Assembly (NCBI RefSeq): GCF_008806345.1
Contig: NZ_VZZJ01000002.1
Location: forward strand, 124,001 to 188,000
Direction of reading: 5' to 3'
Source: Methylobacterium planeticum
GTDB taxonomy: Bacteria > Pseudomonadota > Alphaproteobacteria > Rhizobiales > Beijerinckiaceae
Length of the DNA: 64,000 nt
The notes below the pieces were generated by a model that made no database searches, had not been told where the DNA came from, and worked only from the letters and a program-made list of their open reading frames with translations. Positions 46,371 through 55,397 of this stretch are shown here, piece after piece (the stretch's first letter is position 1; each line of letters begins with the position of its first letter). The translations under genes and the position numbers were made by a program.

Positions 46371-47888
46371 TCAGCTCGCGCGGCGCAGGAAGTCGCGGAA
46401 GGGGCGCCGCTGCGGCGGCGGCTCGGGCTCGTCGGGGGAGGATGGCGGCGGGGAGGCCGGCGCCCCCGGCGCGGGGGCCTGGGCGGGGCCGGCGAGCACG
46501 TCGGCCCGCACCGCGCGGGGGGCCGCGAAGACGGCGCCCTGCGCGAAGGGCACGTCGAGGTCGATCAGGTCCGGCACGTCGGTCTCGCGCTCGACGGCGT
46601 TCGCCACGAGGCGGATGCCGGCCCGCGCGAGGGCCGCCACGAGGTCCTCGACGGCGATGTCCGAGAGGTTCTGGCGGGTGAAGGCCTGCCGCAGCAGCAG
46701 GTCGGCCGAGACCTTGACCTGGGCGACGCCGCGCTCGGCGAGCGAGAGGGCGTCGAAGCGCAGATCCGTCGGGCGGTCGAGGATGAAGCCGATCTTGCCC
46801 CGCATCGCGGCGAGCGCCCCCGCCTGCTCGGCGTCGAGGTTGCGCCAGCTCGCCTGCGGCAGGGCCACGACGAGGCGCCCGGCCAGCCCCGGCTCGGACG
46901 CGACGAGGCGGGCCAGCGAGCGCAGGAAGCCGGGCTCGAACAGGGAGAGGGGCGACAGGCCGTAGCTCACCGCCGCCTCGCTGCCGCGGCCGGCGAGGTG
47001 GCGCGCGATGGTGGCGACGCGCTGGAGCATGCGCCGGTCGAGGTCGGTGCTGCGCCCGTGCCGCTCCAGCACCGGCAGGAAGGCCTCGGGGGCCAGCACC
47101 TCCCCGGCGACGCGCAGCCGGGCCAGGGCCTCGTAGGAGGCGACCTTGCGCTGGGGCAGGGTGACGACGGGCTGGAGATGGACCTCGAGCCCGTCCGCGT
47201 CGAAGGCGGCGATCAGGGCCGCCTCGCGCAGCGGCTCGTGGTCCTCCGGGGGCGGCAGCTCGATCACGCCGCCGACGAAGGGCGCGGGCTCCGGCGCGCG
47301 CCGAACCGGCGGCAGAGCCCGGGGAGGCAGAGCCCGGGGAGGCATGGGCCGCGGCACCGGGGCGCGGGGCGCCTGGATCTCGGGCTCCGGGGCCGCCGGC
47401 GGCGCGGCGACCGACGCGGCGCGGGGCGCGGGGTGAACATGTGCCGGGTGGATATGCGTCGGATGCGGGGGCTCGGCCGCCGCCGGGGCGGCCTCGGCCA
47501 CCGTCTTCAGCCGGGCGATCTCGCCGTCCTGCGTCGCCACCACGGCGGCGAGGTCGCGCACGATGCCGCTGAGGAGGCCGATCTCCACCGTGACCTCCTC
47601 GACGCCCGCCGCCAGGTCGGCGGAGGCGTCGCCCGGCGTGGCCGCCCGCGCGCCGCCCTCGATCCGGAGCAGGCGCTTCGAGAGCACGTCGACCTCGGCC
47701 GAGAGCTTGTCGCAGCGGGCCGCGAGGGCCGTGGCGCGGCGATGCGCGAGGCCCGTGGCGAGGACCGCCAGGAGGGCGAGCGCGCCCCCTGCGAGGATCG
47801 GCGAGTAGACGGCGAGCGGTGCCAGGGCGATGAGCCCGAGGATGCCGAGGGCCGTCAGGCTGCCACGCCGGCCGAAGATCCGGGCCAT
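46371..47888 (-). CDS. Degenerate EAL-domain protein with membrane anchor
   Basis: A 505-residue protein: two membrane helices at the N-terminus (LTALGILGLIALAPLAVY and a second to residue 48), a coiled-coil stretch (55-130), a Pro/His-rich linker (140-205, with a PPRAL repeat) and an EAL fold (about 222-465). EAL itself is kept (SYEALARL), and Lys in QVKVSADLL and QG in FAQGAVF remain, but the Asn of the second motif (VSYGLSP), the Glu of the third (VVALPQ), the DD pair (LDRPTD) and AEGVE (ANAVERE) are all lost. Cyclic-di-GMP hydrolysis is therefore unlikely; it may bind the nucleotide or a protein. Confidence 0.88.
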   Translation of the reverse strand: MARIFGRRGSLTALGILGLIALAPLAVYSPILAGGALALLAVLATGLAHRRATALAARCDKLSAEVDVLSKRLLRIEGGARAATPGDASADLAAGVEEVTVEIGLLSGIVRDLAAVVATQDGEIARLKTVAEAAPAAAEPPHPTHIHPAHVHPAPRAASVAAPPAAPEPEIQAPRAPVPRPMPPRALPPRALPPVRRAPEPAPFVGGVIELPPPEDHEPLREAALIAAFDADGLEVHLQPVVTLPQRKVASYEALARLRVAGEVLAPEAFLPVLERHGRSTDLDRRMLQRVATIARHLAGRGSEAAVSYGLSPLSLFEPGFLRSLARLVASEPGLAGRLVVALPQASWRNLDAEQAGALAAMRGKIGFILDRPTDLRFDALSLAERGVAQVKVSADLLLRQAFTRQNLSDIAVEDLVAALARAGIRLVANAVERETDVPDLIDLDVPFAQGAVFAAPRAVRADVLAGPAQAPAPGAPASPPPSSPDEPEPPPQRRPFRDFLRRAS

Positions 47889-48094
47889 CGGATTCGCTCA
47901 ACACCCTCAAGCACGCACGGGACGGGCGCCCCGACGCGGCGAATCGGGGCCTGACCGGTTGTCGCCGAGGGCCGCGGCCCCGGCAAGGCGCCGGGCACCC
48001 TCGGGAGTGGATTTCTCCGAACTGTGACATAGGCTTCCCCCGGAGCCGGCGTCGGGTTGCCGATCCCGGCGCCCCCGATACCGGAGCCCGCCGC

Positions 48095-48316
48095 ATGGAC
48101 GACACCCGAACCGAACTCCTGATGCGGGTCGAGGGCATGACCTGCGCCGGCTGCACCGAGGCGGTGCGCCGGACGATCCGCCGGCTCGACCCGGAGGCGG
48201 CCGTGGCGGTCGACCTGGAGCGGGGCCGCGTCGCCGTGACGACCCGGGCCCAGAGCCTCGCCATCGCGGACGCCCTGACGAAAGCCGGCTACACCGCCAC
48301 CGCCATGACGGGCTGA
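48095..48316 (+). CDS. Heavy-metal-associated (HMA) domain protein
   Basis: A 73-residue ferredoxin-like domain with the metal-binding loop GMTCAGC (Cys17, Cys20). Such stand-alone domains ferry Cu(I) or a similar soft metal to P-type ATPases. No ATPase or CueR-type regulator gene is adjacent, so its delivery partner is elsewhere. ATG is 10 bp after a weak GGAG. Length is typical of CopZ-like chaperones. Confidence 0.9.
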   Translation: MDDTRTELLMRVEGMTCAGCTEAVRRTIRRLDPEAAVAVDLERGRVAVTTRAQSLAIADALTKAGYTATAMTG

Positions 48317-48623
48317 GCAGGGCGGGAGCGACGGCACCGATGCGAGAGGGGGATCCTCGCCGGCGCCGCGCCCAAGAACGAAAATTTGCGCGTGCGTTGA
48401 AAAATTTCGACGCGCTTTTCCCCCTGCCATCGCGCACAGTGCCGCCGGGGATCAGGCTTGGCCCTTGGCCCAACGACAATCGCACGGCAAAAGCCGGCGA
48501 CCCCCGCGGTGACCACTCGCGCCTGCCCGGTTCCGATTCCGGCCGCCGATCCGGCAAGGCGCGATGTCCCGTGGCCCAGAATGGACGCCACACGATTCCG
48601 TCGTGCCAAGAGGTGAGGAAACC
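48317..48623 (+). other. Leader and promoter region of ftfL
   Basis: A 307-bp spacer that is conspicuously AT-rich around 48375-48420 (AAGAACGAAAATTTGCGCG, TTGAAAAATTTCGACG), as expected for a strong promoter in a G+C-rich genome. No small frame with a ribosome site was found. Confidence 0.5.
48394..48413. promoter_or_regulatory. 20-bp imperfect palindrome upstream of ftfL
   Basis: GCGTTGAAAA and ATTTCGACGC pair at eight of ten positions. The site is 210 bp before the ftfL ATG, a plausible operator for a LysR-like or other dimeric regulator. Confidence 0.4.
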
Positions 48624-50297
48624 ATGCCCTCAGATATCGAGATCGCCCGCGCGGCGACCCTGAAGCCGATCACCCAGATCGCCGAGACGCTCGGCATCCC
48701 GGACGATGCCCTGCACAATTACGGCAAGCACATCGCCAAGATCGACCACGCCTTCATCAAGTCCCTGGAGAACCGGCCCGAGGGCAAGCTGGTCCTCGTC
48801 ACGGCGATCAGCCCGACGCCCGCGGGCGAGGGCAAGACCACCACGACGGTCGGCCTCGGCGACGCCCTGAACCGCATCGGCAAGAAGACCGTGATGTGCC
48901 TGCGCGAGCCCTCGCTCGGCCCCTGCTTCGGCATGAAGGGCGGGGCGGCCGGCGGCGGCAAGGCGCAGGTCGTGCCGATGGAGCAGATCAACCTGCACTT
49001 CACGGGCGACTTCCACGCCATCACGTCGGCCCACAGCCTGGCCGCCGCCCTCATCGACAACCACATCTACTGGGCGAACGAGCTCAACATCGACGTGCGG
49101 CGCATCTTCTGGCGCCGGGTCGTCGACATGAACGACCGGGCGCTGCGCGCCATCAACCAATCCCTCGGCGGCGTCGCCAACGGCTTCCCGCGGGAGGACG
49201 GCTTCGACATCACGGTCGCCTCCGAGGTGATGGCGGTGTTCTGCCTCGCCAAGGACCTCGACGACCTCGAGGAGCGCCTCGGCCGCATCGTCATCGCGGA
49301 GACCCGCGACCGCAAGCTCGTCACCCTCAAGGACGTCAAGGCCACGGGCGCCATGACGGTGCTCCTCAAGGACGCGCTGCAGCCGAACCTGGTGCAGACG
49401 CTGGAGGGCAACCCGGCCCTCATCCACGGCGGCCCCTTCGCCAACATCGCGCATGGCTGCAACTCGGTGATCGCGACCCGCGCCGGCCTGAAGCTCGGCG
49501 ACTACGTGGTGACGGAGGCGGGCTTCGGCGCCGATCTCGGGGCCGAGAAGTTCCTCGACATCAAGTGCCGGCAGGCCGGGCTCAAGCCCTCGGCGGTGGT
49601 CATCGTCGCGACCGTCCGGGCCCTCAAGATGCACGGCGGCGTCAACAAGAAGGACCTCGGCTCCGAGAACATCGAGGCCCTGGAGAGGGGCTTCGCGAAC
49701 CTCGCCCGCCACGTCGCCAACGTGCGGGGCTTCGGCCTGCCGGTCGTGGTCGGCGTCAACCACTTCTTCGCCGACACCGACGCCGAGCACGCCAAGCTCA
49801 AGGCGCTCTGCCGCGAGACGCTCGACGTCGAGGCCATCACCTGCAGGCACTGGGCGGAGGGGGGTGCGGGCGCCGAGGAGCTCGCGCAGGCCGTGGTCAA
49901 GCTCGCCGAGGGCGAGCAGAAGCCCCTGACCTACACCTACGAGACCGAGAGCAAGCTCACCGACAAGATCAAGACGATCGCGACCAAGCTCTACGGCGCG
50001 GCCGACATCCAGATCGAGTCCAAGGCGGCGACGAAGCTCGCGGCCTTCGAGAAGGAGGGCTACGGCCAGCTGCCGGTCTGCATGGCCAAGACCCAGTACT
50101 CGTTCTCGACCGACCCGAACCTGATGGGCGCGCCCTCCGGCCACGTCATCGGGGTGCGCGACGTGCGCCTCTCGGCGGGTGCCGGGTTCGTTGTGGTGAT
50201 CTGCGGCGAGATCATGACCATGCCGGGCCTGCCCCGCGTCCCGGCCTCGGACACGATCCGGCTCGACGCGAACGGCCAGATCGAGGGGCTGTTCTGA
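48624..50297 (+). CDS. ftfL: Formate-tetrahydrofolate ligase
   Basis: A 557-residue ATP-dependent enzyme making 10-formyl-H4F from formate. The nucleotide site is [19 protein letters not shown], followed by [20 protein letters not shown], and the family blocks [20 protein letters not shown] and [18 protein letters not shown] are intact. In Methylobacterium this is the entry of formate into the assimilatory H4F pathway to the serine cycle and is required for growth on C1 compounds. GTGAGGAAACC before the ATG supports the start. It is probably monocistronic: hairpin after the stop, convergent gene beyond. Confidence 0.97.
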   Translation: MPSDIEIARAATLKPITQIAETLGIPDDALHNYGKHIAKIDHAFIKSLENRPEGKLVLVTAISPTPAGEGKTTTTVGLGDALNRIGKKTVMCLREPSLGPCFGMKGGAAGGGKAQVVPMEQINLHFTGDFHAITSAHSLAAALIDNHIYWANELNIDVRRIFWRRVVDMNDRALRAINQSLGGVANGFPREDGFDITVASEVMAVFCLAKDLDDLEERLGRIVIAETRDRKLVTLKDVKATGAMTVLLKDALQPNLVQTLEGNPALIHGGPFANIAHGCNSVIATRAGLKLGDYVVTEAGFGADLGAEKFLDIKCRQAGLKPSAVVIVATVRALKMHGGVNKKDLGSENIEALERGFANLARHVANVRGFGLPVVVGVNHFFADTDAEHAKLKALCRETLDVEAITCRHWAEGGAGAEELAQAVVKLAEGEQKPLTYTYETESKLTDKIKTIATKLYGAADIQIESKAATKLAAFEKEGYGQLPVCMAKTQYSFSTDPNLMGAPSGHVIGVRDVRLSAGAGFVVVICGEIMTMPGLPRVPASDTIRLDANGQIEGLF

Positions 50298-50321
50298 GCG
50301 AAACGCCGTTCTGAGCGACAA
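50288..50321. repeat. 17-bp duplication of the ftfL gene end
   Basis: GCTGTTCTGAGCGAAAC, which contains the final codons and TGA of ftfL, is followed directly by a copy with three mismatches that carries a second in-register-looking TTCTGA. Confidence 0.8.
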
Positions 50322-50324
50322 AGC

Positions 50325-50366
50325 ACCGCCGGGACGATCGCCTTCGGGCCCGGTCGTCCCGGCGGT
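50325..50366 (+). terminator. Strong hairpin terminator of ftfL
   Basis: ACCGCCGGGACGA and TCGTCCCGGCGGT form a perfect 13-bp stem with a 16-base loop, starting 27 bp after the stop. There is no T-run, as is common in G+C-rich alphaproteobacteria. Confidence 0.75.
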
Positions 50367-50439
50367 CCGCGGGCTCGTCGGCACACCGCCGTTGCGGCGC
50401 GCCCAGCCCTCGCGGGGCGCGCCGCAACGGCGCATCCCG

Positions 50440-50976
50440 TCAGAACAGCTTGCGGTACTGAAGGAAGCCCGAGCGGTCGCCGATGCGGTCGTAGAGCAGC
50501 ATCGCGTCCCGGTTGGTCTCGTGGGTCAGCCAGTGCACGCGCGAGCAGCCCGAGGCCGAGGCCTCCCGGTAGACGTGCTCGATCAGGGCGCGCCCGAGGC
50601 CGAGGCCGCGGGCCTCCGCGGCCACGAACAGGTCCTGCAGGTAGCAGTAATCGCCGATGGTCCAGCAGGAGCGGTGCCGGACCGTGTGGACGAGGCCGAG
50701 GGCCCGCCCGTCGTCGTGGACCGCGAGGGCGGCGGCCATCGGCTCGGCCGGATCGAGCAGGCGCGCCCAGGTGACCTGCGTCGTCGCGGGCGGGATCTCG
50801 ACGCGGTAGAAGGCCTGGTAGCCCCGCCACAGGGGCAGCCAGGCGGCGAAATCCCCGGGCTCGACCGCCCGGATGCGCGTGGATCGCAGGGTGGATCGGA
50901 TGGTGGCGTCCAGGGCGGCCTCCGGGCTCCACCCCGCGCCGGCTCCGTCCCGGCGGCTCACGCGCCGACCGGTCAC
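50440..50976 (-). CDS. GNAT family N-acetyltransferase
   Basis: About 178 residues with the GNAT fold: TRIRAVEPGDFAAWLPLW begins the domain, CYLQDLFVAAEARGLGLGRAL holds the acetyl-CoA pyrophosphate loop (R-G-x-G-x-G/A variant), and VHWLTHETNRDAMLLYDRIG is the usual C-terminal helix. It acetylates an unknown amine. The chosen GTG overlaps the TGA of the NlpC/P60 gene (GTGA), which suggests coupling; another GTG 15 bases later is equally possible, and the first 25 residues look dispensable. Confidence 0.88.
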   Translation of the reverse strand: MTGRRVSRRDGAGAGWSPEAALDATIRSTLRSTRIRAVEPGDFAAWLPLWRGYQAFYRVEIPPATTQVTWARLLDPAEPMAAALAVHDDGRALGLVHTVRHRSCWTIGDYCYLQDLFVAAEARGLGLGRALIEHVYREASASGCSRVHWLTHETNRDAMLLYDRIGDRSGFLQYRKLF

Positions 50977-51851
50977 GCGCCGACGGGTCCGAGGCGCCGC
51001 AGGCCGGTGACGGGGCCGTGGCTGTTCTGGCGGATGCGGGTGACGGCGACGCGCAGCGGCTCCACCGCCACCGCCATGTGGTGGCCGTTGGCGTGGATCA
51101 GCCGCCCGCCGTCGAGCATCAGGCCGACATGCCCGCGCCAGAAGACGAAATCGCCCCGGCGCAGATCCTCCGTCTCCGGCGGCAGGGCGCTGCCGAGGGC
51201 GCGCTCCTGCTGGTCGGCGTCGCGCGGGCAGGCGATGCCCGCGAGGTCGAGGACGAGCTGGACGAGGCCGGAGCAATCGAGGCCGAGGCTGGTGCGCCCG
51301 CCCCAGAGATAGGGTGTGCCGACGAGGCGCTCGGCGGTTCCGGCGTAGTCCGGCGCCTGCCAGCCAACCGCCTCGCAATGGGCCGCAAAGACGAAGCGGT
51401 CCCCGGGCAGACGCAGGTACTCGCCCTCCCGGTCGAGGACGTGGATCGCGGCCCCGAGGCTGAGATGCCCGAGGGGTGGCCGCTTCAGGTCGGGGGCCGG
51501 GTACAGGAAGGTCCGCAGGGCCCGCACCCGGTGGGTCGGCGCGGGCTCGGCCGGCCCCAGGCTCGGGCCCGGCAGGTAGCCGACATAGCCGTCATGGACG
51601 AGCTGCGCGTAGGCGAAGCCGTCCCGCTCCTCGTAGACCCGGACCGCGTCGCCCATCACCGCCTCGGTGTCGATGGCCGCCCCCTCGCGCGGGGCCCGGC
51701 GCAGGGGCGCGGAGGGCACGGCGAGGCGGCGCAGCTCCGGCGCGACGTAGCGCTCGGCCGCGACGATATCCGTCAGGGCGATGTCGGCGAGGTCGGGCCG
51801 GGCGGGGGTGAGGCGGGCGTCGCGGGGGGCGGGGCCGGAATCGGAGGTCAT
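50973..51851 (-). CDS. NlpC/P60 family cell-wall peptidase
   Basis: A 292-residue cysteine peptidase. An SH3-like region (60-160, with AVRVYEERDGFAYAQLVHDG and FLYPAPDLKRPPLGHLSLG) precedes the catalytic NlpC/P60 domain: Cys193 in LGLDCSGLVQ, His241 in WRGHVGLML, and a polar third residue (LIHANGHHMAV). It would cut peptidoglycan stem peptides, like DipM-less YkfC-type enzymes. No signal peptide is present, pointing to cytoplasmic recycling of muropeptides rather than wall cleavage. The ATG follows a G-rich site. The GNAT gene overlaps its stop. Confidence 0.92.
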   Translation of the reverse strand: MTSDSGPAPRDARLTPARPDLADIALTDIVAAERYVAPELRRLAVPSAPLRRAPREGAAIDTEAVMGDAVRVYEERDGFAYAQLVHDGYVGYLPGPSLGPAEPAPTHRVRALRTFLYPAPDLKRPPLGHLSLGAAIHVLDREGEYLRLPGDRFVFAAHCEAVGWQAPDYAGTAERLVGTPYLWGGRTSLGLDCSGLVQLVLDLAGIACPRDADQQERALGSALPPETEDLRRGDFVFWRGHVGLMLDGGRLIHANGHHMAVAVEPLRVAVTRIRQNSHGPVTGLRRLGPVGA

Positions 51852-52157
51852 GGGCGCGAGGGTATCGCGGCCGCGCCGCTCGCCGCAATCGCCGCGGCGG
51901 TTCGGGACCGGGACCGCCGCGACACCGCGACGCAGGACGCTCGCGCTCTCCCCGGATGGCGGCGCGATGGGGCCGAAAACCCTGCCATCCTGTCGACCCG
52001 GCGCCGAAAAGCGTATCCTCCGCCCCGGATTCAACCCTTGGTGTGGTCAGGACGACCCTGGAATGCATCCTGCATCGATCCTGGCCTGCGTTGCAGGGGC
52101 GGGACGGCTGCGTTCTGATGCAGTGCACAATTTGACGCGATGCATTATGGTCGCGTC
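51852..52157. other. Divergent promoter region, NlpC/P60 / hypothetical
   Basis: A 306-bp spacer without a gene-like frame. The right part holds the TGC/GCA palindromes listed separately, then an AT-rich stretch (CACAATTTGACGCGATGCAT) that is probably the promoter of the next gene. Confidence 0.45.
52086..52123. promoter_or_regulatory. Two CTGC-Nx-GCAG palindromes, PhaR-like operator candidate
   Basis: CTGC-GTT-GCAG (52086-52096) fits the CTGC-N3/4-GCAG sites bound by the polyhydroxyalkanoate regulator PhaR in Paracoccus and Rhodobacter. A second, CTGC-N8-GCAG, follows at 52108-52123. They lie 35-72 bp ahead of the next start codon. Confidence 0.45.
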
Positions 52158-52526
52158 ATGCCGATCGTGAGCCGCGCCGTGAAGAAGACTCCGAAATCCC
52201 ACGCCGACCTGCCGCCGATCCGGGTTCGCCGCGAGCCGCCGACGATCGCCGAGGCGGTGGCCGCGGCGCAGGACCTCGCCGACGACGTCGAGCAGCAGGT
52301 GGAGATCGCCGCCGGACTGATCGGCCTGCCCGTCGACGAGATCCGCCCCCACGTCCTGTCGGCGCCCCGGCCGAAGCCCGAGCCCCGCTTCGAGCGGGCG
52401 CCCGAGCGCATCCTGAGCCCGTCCGCCCCGAACCGGGCGCCGCGGACCGTCATCGTCGAGCGCCGCACGCGCCCGCCCGTGGTGGTGGAGCGCCGCGGCC
52501 GCCCGCCCTTCGACGGGCGCCGCTGA
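52158..52526 (+). CDS. Small basic protein of unknown function
   Basis: A 122-residue protein. Residues 25-65 form a helical segment (EAVAAAQDLADDVEQQVEIA) ending in a GLPVDEIRPHVL turn that could be a short helix-turn-helix; the second half is very basic and Pro/Arg-rich (ERRTRPPVVVERRGRPP) and probably disordered. It could be a DNA- or granule-binding protein, but I recognise no family. A Met six codons upstream is possible; neither has a clear ribosome site. Convergent with the SDR gene across 6 bp. Confidence 0.6.
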   Translation: MPIVSRAVKKTPKSHADLPPIRVRREPPTIAEAVAAAQDLADDVEQQVEIAAGLIGLPVDEIRPHVLSAPRPKPEPRFERAPERILSPSAPNRAPRTVIVERRTRPPVVVERRGRPPFDGRR

Positions 52527-52532
52527 CGCCCG

Positions 52533-53219
52533 CTACCAGGCCAGGGTCTCGCCCCGGTAGTCGCGATAGGCGATGCCCGTGCGGCCGAGCTGCCCCTCGA
52601 TCAGGTCCGCCATGCCGGTGACGCTCGTGGCGACGTCGATGTCGGCCTCCGCGCCCCCCATGTCGGTGCGCACCCAGCCCGGATGCACCAGCAGCACGCC
52701 GAATCCCGCCGCGCGGTGGCGGATCTCGAAGCTGCGCGCGTAGGTGTTCAGGGCCGCCTTGCTGGCCCGGTAGCTCTCCCAGCCGCCGCTCTCGTTCAGC
52801 CCGACGCTGCCGAGGATCGAGCTCATGAAGGCGATGGTGCCGCCCGGCGCCACCCGGTCCGCGAAGGTCTCGGCGAAGCGGATCGGGCTCACCGCGTTGG
52901 TGAGGTAGACCTGGGCGGCGACCGCCCGCGGCACCGCGTGGAGCGGGTCGTGCGCCTGGGTGGCGACGCCCGCCACCACGAAGACGAGATCGTAGCGCTC
53001 GCCCGAGAGCCGGTCGTGCAGGGCGGCGACCGCCGCGTCGTCGTCGATGTCAACGGTCTCGACCCGCACGGCCTCGGAGGCGAGGCGGCCGAGGGCGGGC
53101 GAGGCCGAGCGCTGGGTCGCGGTCACCCGCCAGCCCCGCTCCGCGAAGGTCTCGACGAGGCCGAGCCCGAGGCCGCGCGAGGCCCCGACGATGAGCGCGC
53201 TTCTCTGCGTGTTGGCCAT
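52533..53219 (-). CDS. Short-chain dehydrogenase/reductase family protein
   Basis: A 228-residue SDR. LIVGASRGLGLGLVETF binds the dinucleotide, VVAGVATQ replaces the usual NNAG, Ser in MSSILGSV and Tyr/Lys in SYRASKAALN form the catalytic set, and LLVHPGWVRTDMGG closes the core. The Arg after the glycine loop (QRSAS) suggests NADP. It resembles the CsgA/YciK-like carbonyl reductases; substrate unknown. GGGAGACG before the ATG fixes the start in a long open frame. Confidence 0.93.
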   Translation of the reverse strand: MANTQRSALIVGASRGLGLGLVETFAERGWRVTATQRSASPALGRLASEAVRVETVDIDDDAAVAALHDRLSGERYDLVFVVAGVATQAHDPLHAVPRAVAAQVYLTNAVSPIRFAETFADRVAPGGTIAFMSSILGSVGLNESGGWESYRASKAALNTYARSFEIRHRAAGFGVLLVHPGWVRTDMGGAEADIDVATSVTGMADLIEGQLGRTGIAYRDYRGETLAW

Positions 53220-53365
53220 GATGATCGTCTCCCGGGACGCGGGGCGCGGGGCGCCCCACGGGGCGCGGCGCCGGTCCTCCCGGAGGCAGTGTGGGGCGGG
53301 GGGCCCGGGCGGAAAGGCGGGGGCGGTCCGGTCCGTGCGCCCGCGCACGCACGCCGCGGGCCCGC

Positions 53366-54082
53366 TCAGTCGGCGGTCTGCACCGACCAGGTGGCGTGGC
53401 GGATGCCCGGCGCGCGGGCGAGGGCGGCCGTCACGGCATCGAGTTCGGCGGCCTCCACCGCCGTGGCGACGAGGGTCGCCACCACCTCGACCGCGTCCTC
53501 GCCGCGCTCCACCACCTCGATGCCGCCGACCGGGTAGCTCGCCGCCTCCAGCCGCTCGACCAGGAGGTCGCGGGCGGGGCCGGCGGCCTCCGGCGCCGTC
53601 GTCACCTGGACCTCGTAGGTCGCCTCCGAGGCGCTCTCGTCGATGGGCGCCCGGTTGATGGCGTTGACGAGGGGCCGCAGCAGGGTGTTGCCGGCGAGCA
53701 CCGCCACGGTGACGAACAGGGCCTCGAGGGGCAGGTCCGCCCCCGCGAAGGCGCCGACCGCGGCCGAGCACCACAGGGTCGCGGCCGTGTTGAGGCCGCG
53801 CACGTTCATGCCCTCTTTCATGATCACGCCGGCCCCCAGGAACCCGACGCCCGAGATCACGTAGGCCACCGTGCGGGTGCCCCCCGCCGCCCCCTCGAGG
53901 CGCATGCCGAGATCCACGAAGGCGGCGGCCCCGATCGCCACCAGCACGTTGGTGCGCAGGCCCGCGGTGCGCTGCCGGTACTGCCGCTCCGCCCCGATCA
54001 GGGTGCCGAGCACGAAGGCCACGGTCAGGCTGATCGCGGAGTTGAGGGTTTCGGGGAGCGGGAGGACGAGGAGGCCGGTCAT
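53366..54082 (-). CDS. MgtC/SapB family membrane protein
   Basis: A 238-residue protein: five membrane helices with the MgtC blocks LIGAERQYRQRTAGLRTNVLV, GVGFLGAGVIMKEG and GLNTAATLWCSAAVG, then a cytoplasmic ACT-like C-terminal domain (150-238). MgtC proteins support growth at low Mg2+ and modulate ATP synthase or phosphate status. GGAGGCGGG directly before the ATG supports the start. The frame stays open upstream through a 25-bp repeat that is not a multiple of three, so the extension is not coding. Confidence 0.93.
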   Translation of the reverse strand: MTGLLVLPLPETLNSAISLTVAFVLGTLIGAERQYRQRTAGLRTNVLVAIGAAAFVDLGMRLEGAAGGTRTVAYVISGVGFLGAGVIMKEGMNVRGLNTAATLWCSAAVGAFAGADLPLEALFVTVAVLAGNTLLRPLVNAINRAPIDESASEATYEVQVTTAPEAAGPARDLLVERLEAASYPVGGIEVVERGEDAVEVVATLVATAVEAAELDAVTAALARAPGIRHATWSVQTAD

Positions 54083-54110
54083 CCCGCCTCCATGTCGATC
54101 GCCCGTGACG

Positions 54111-54185
54111 GAACCGTGACGCCGGCGGCGCGGCAGAACCGTGACGCCGGCGGCGCGGCAGAACCGTGACGCCGGCGGCGCGGCG
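54111..54185. repeat. 25-bp tandem repeat, three copies
   Basis: Three head-to-tail copies begin GAACCGTGACGCCGGCGGCG at 54111, 54136 and 54161; only the last base of the third differs. They begin 29 bp upstream of the MgtC-like start, in its leader or promoter. Each unit contains the self-complementary CGCCGGCG. Confidence 0.95.
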
Positions 54186-54342
54186 CCCCCGGGCAAATTG
54201 CCCGAGGCGCGCCATTCGATTGCGCGCGGGATTGACGCCCGCCCCGGGCAGCGGGCACACCGGGCCCTCTGAGGGTCGTCCAAGAACCCGCCGAGGAGAC
54301 GGACAGGATGCCGGTTCAGCACCGTGGAATGGGCGTGCGCGC

Positions 54343-55395
<1,053 letters not shown>

Positions 55396-55397
55396 CC

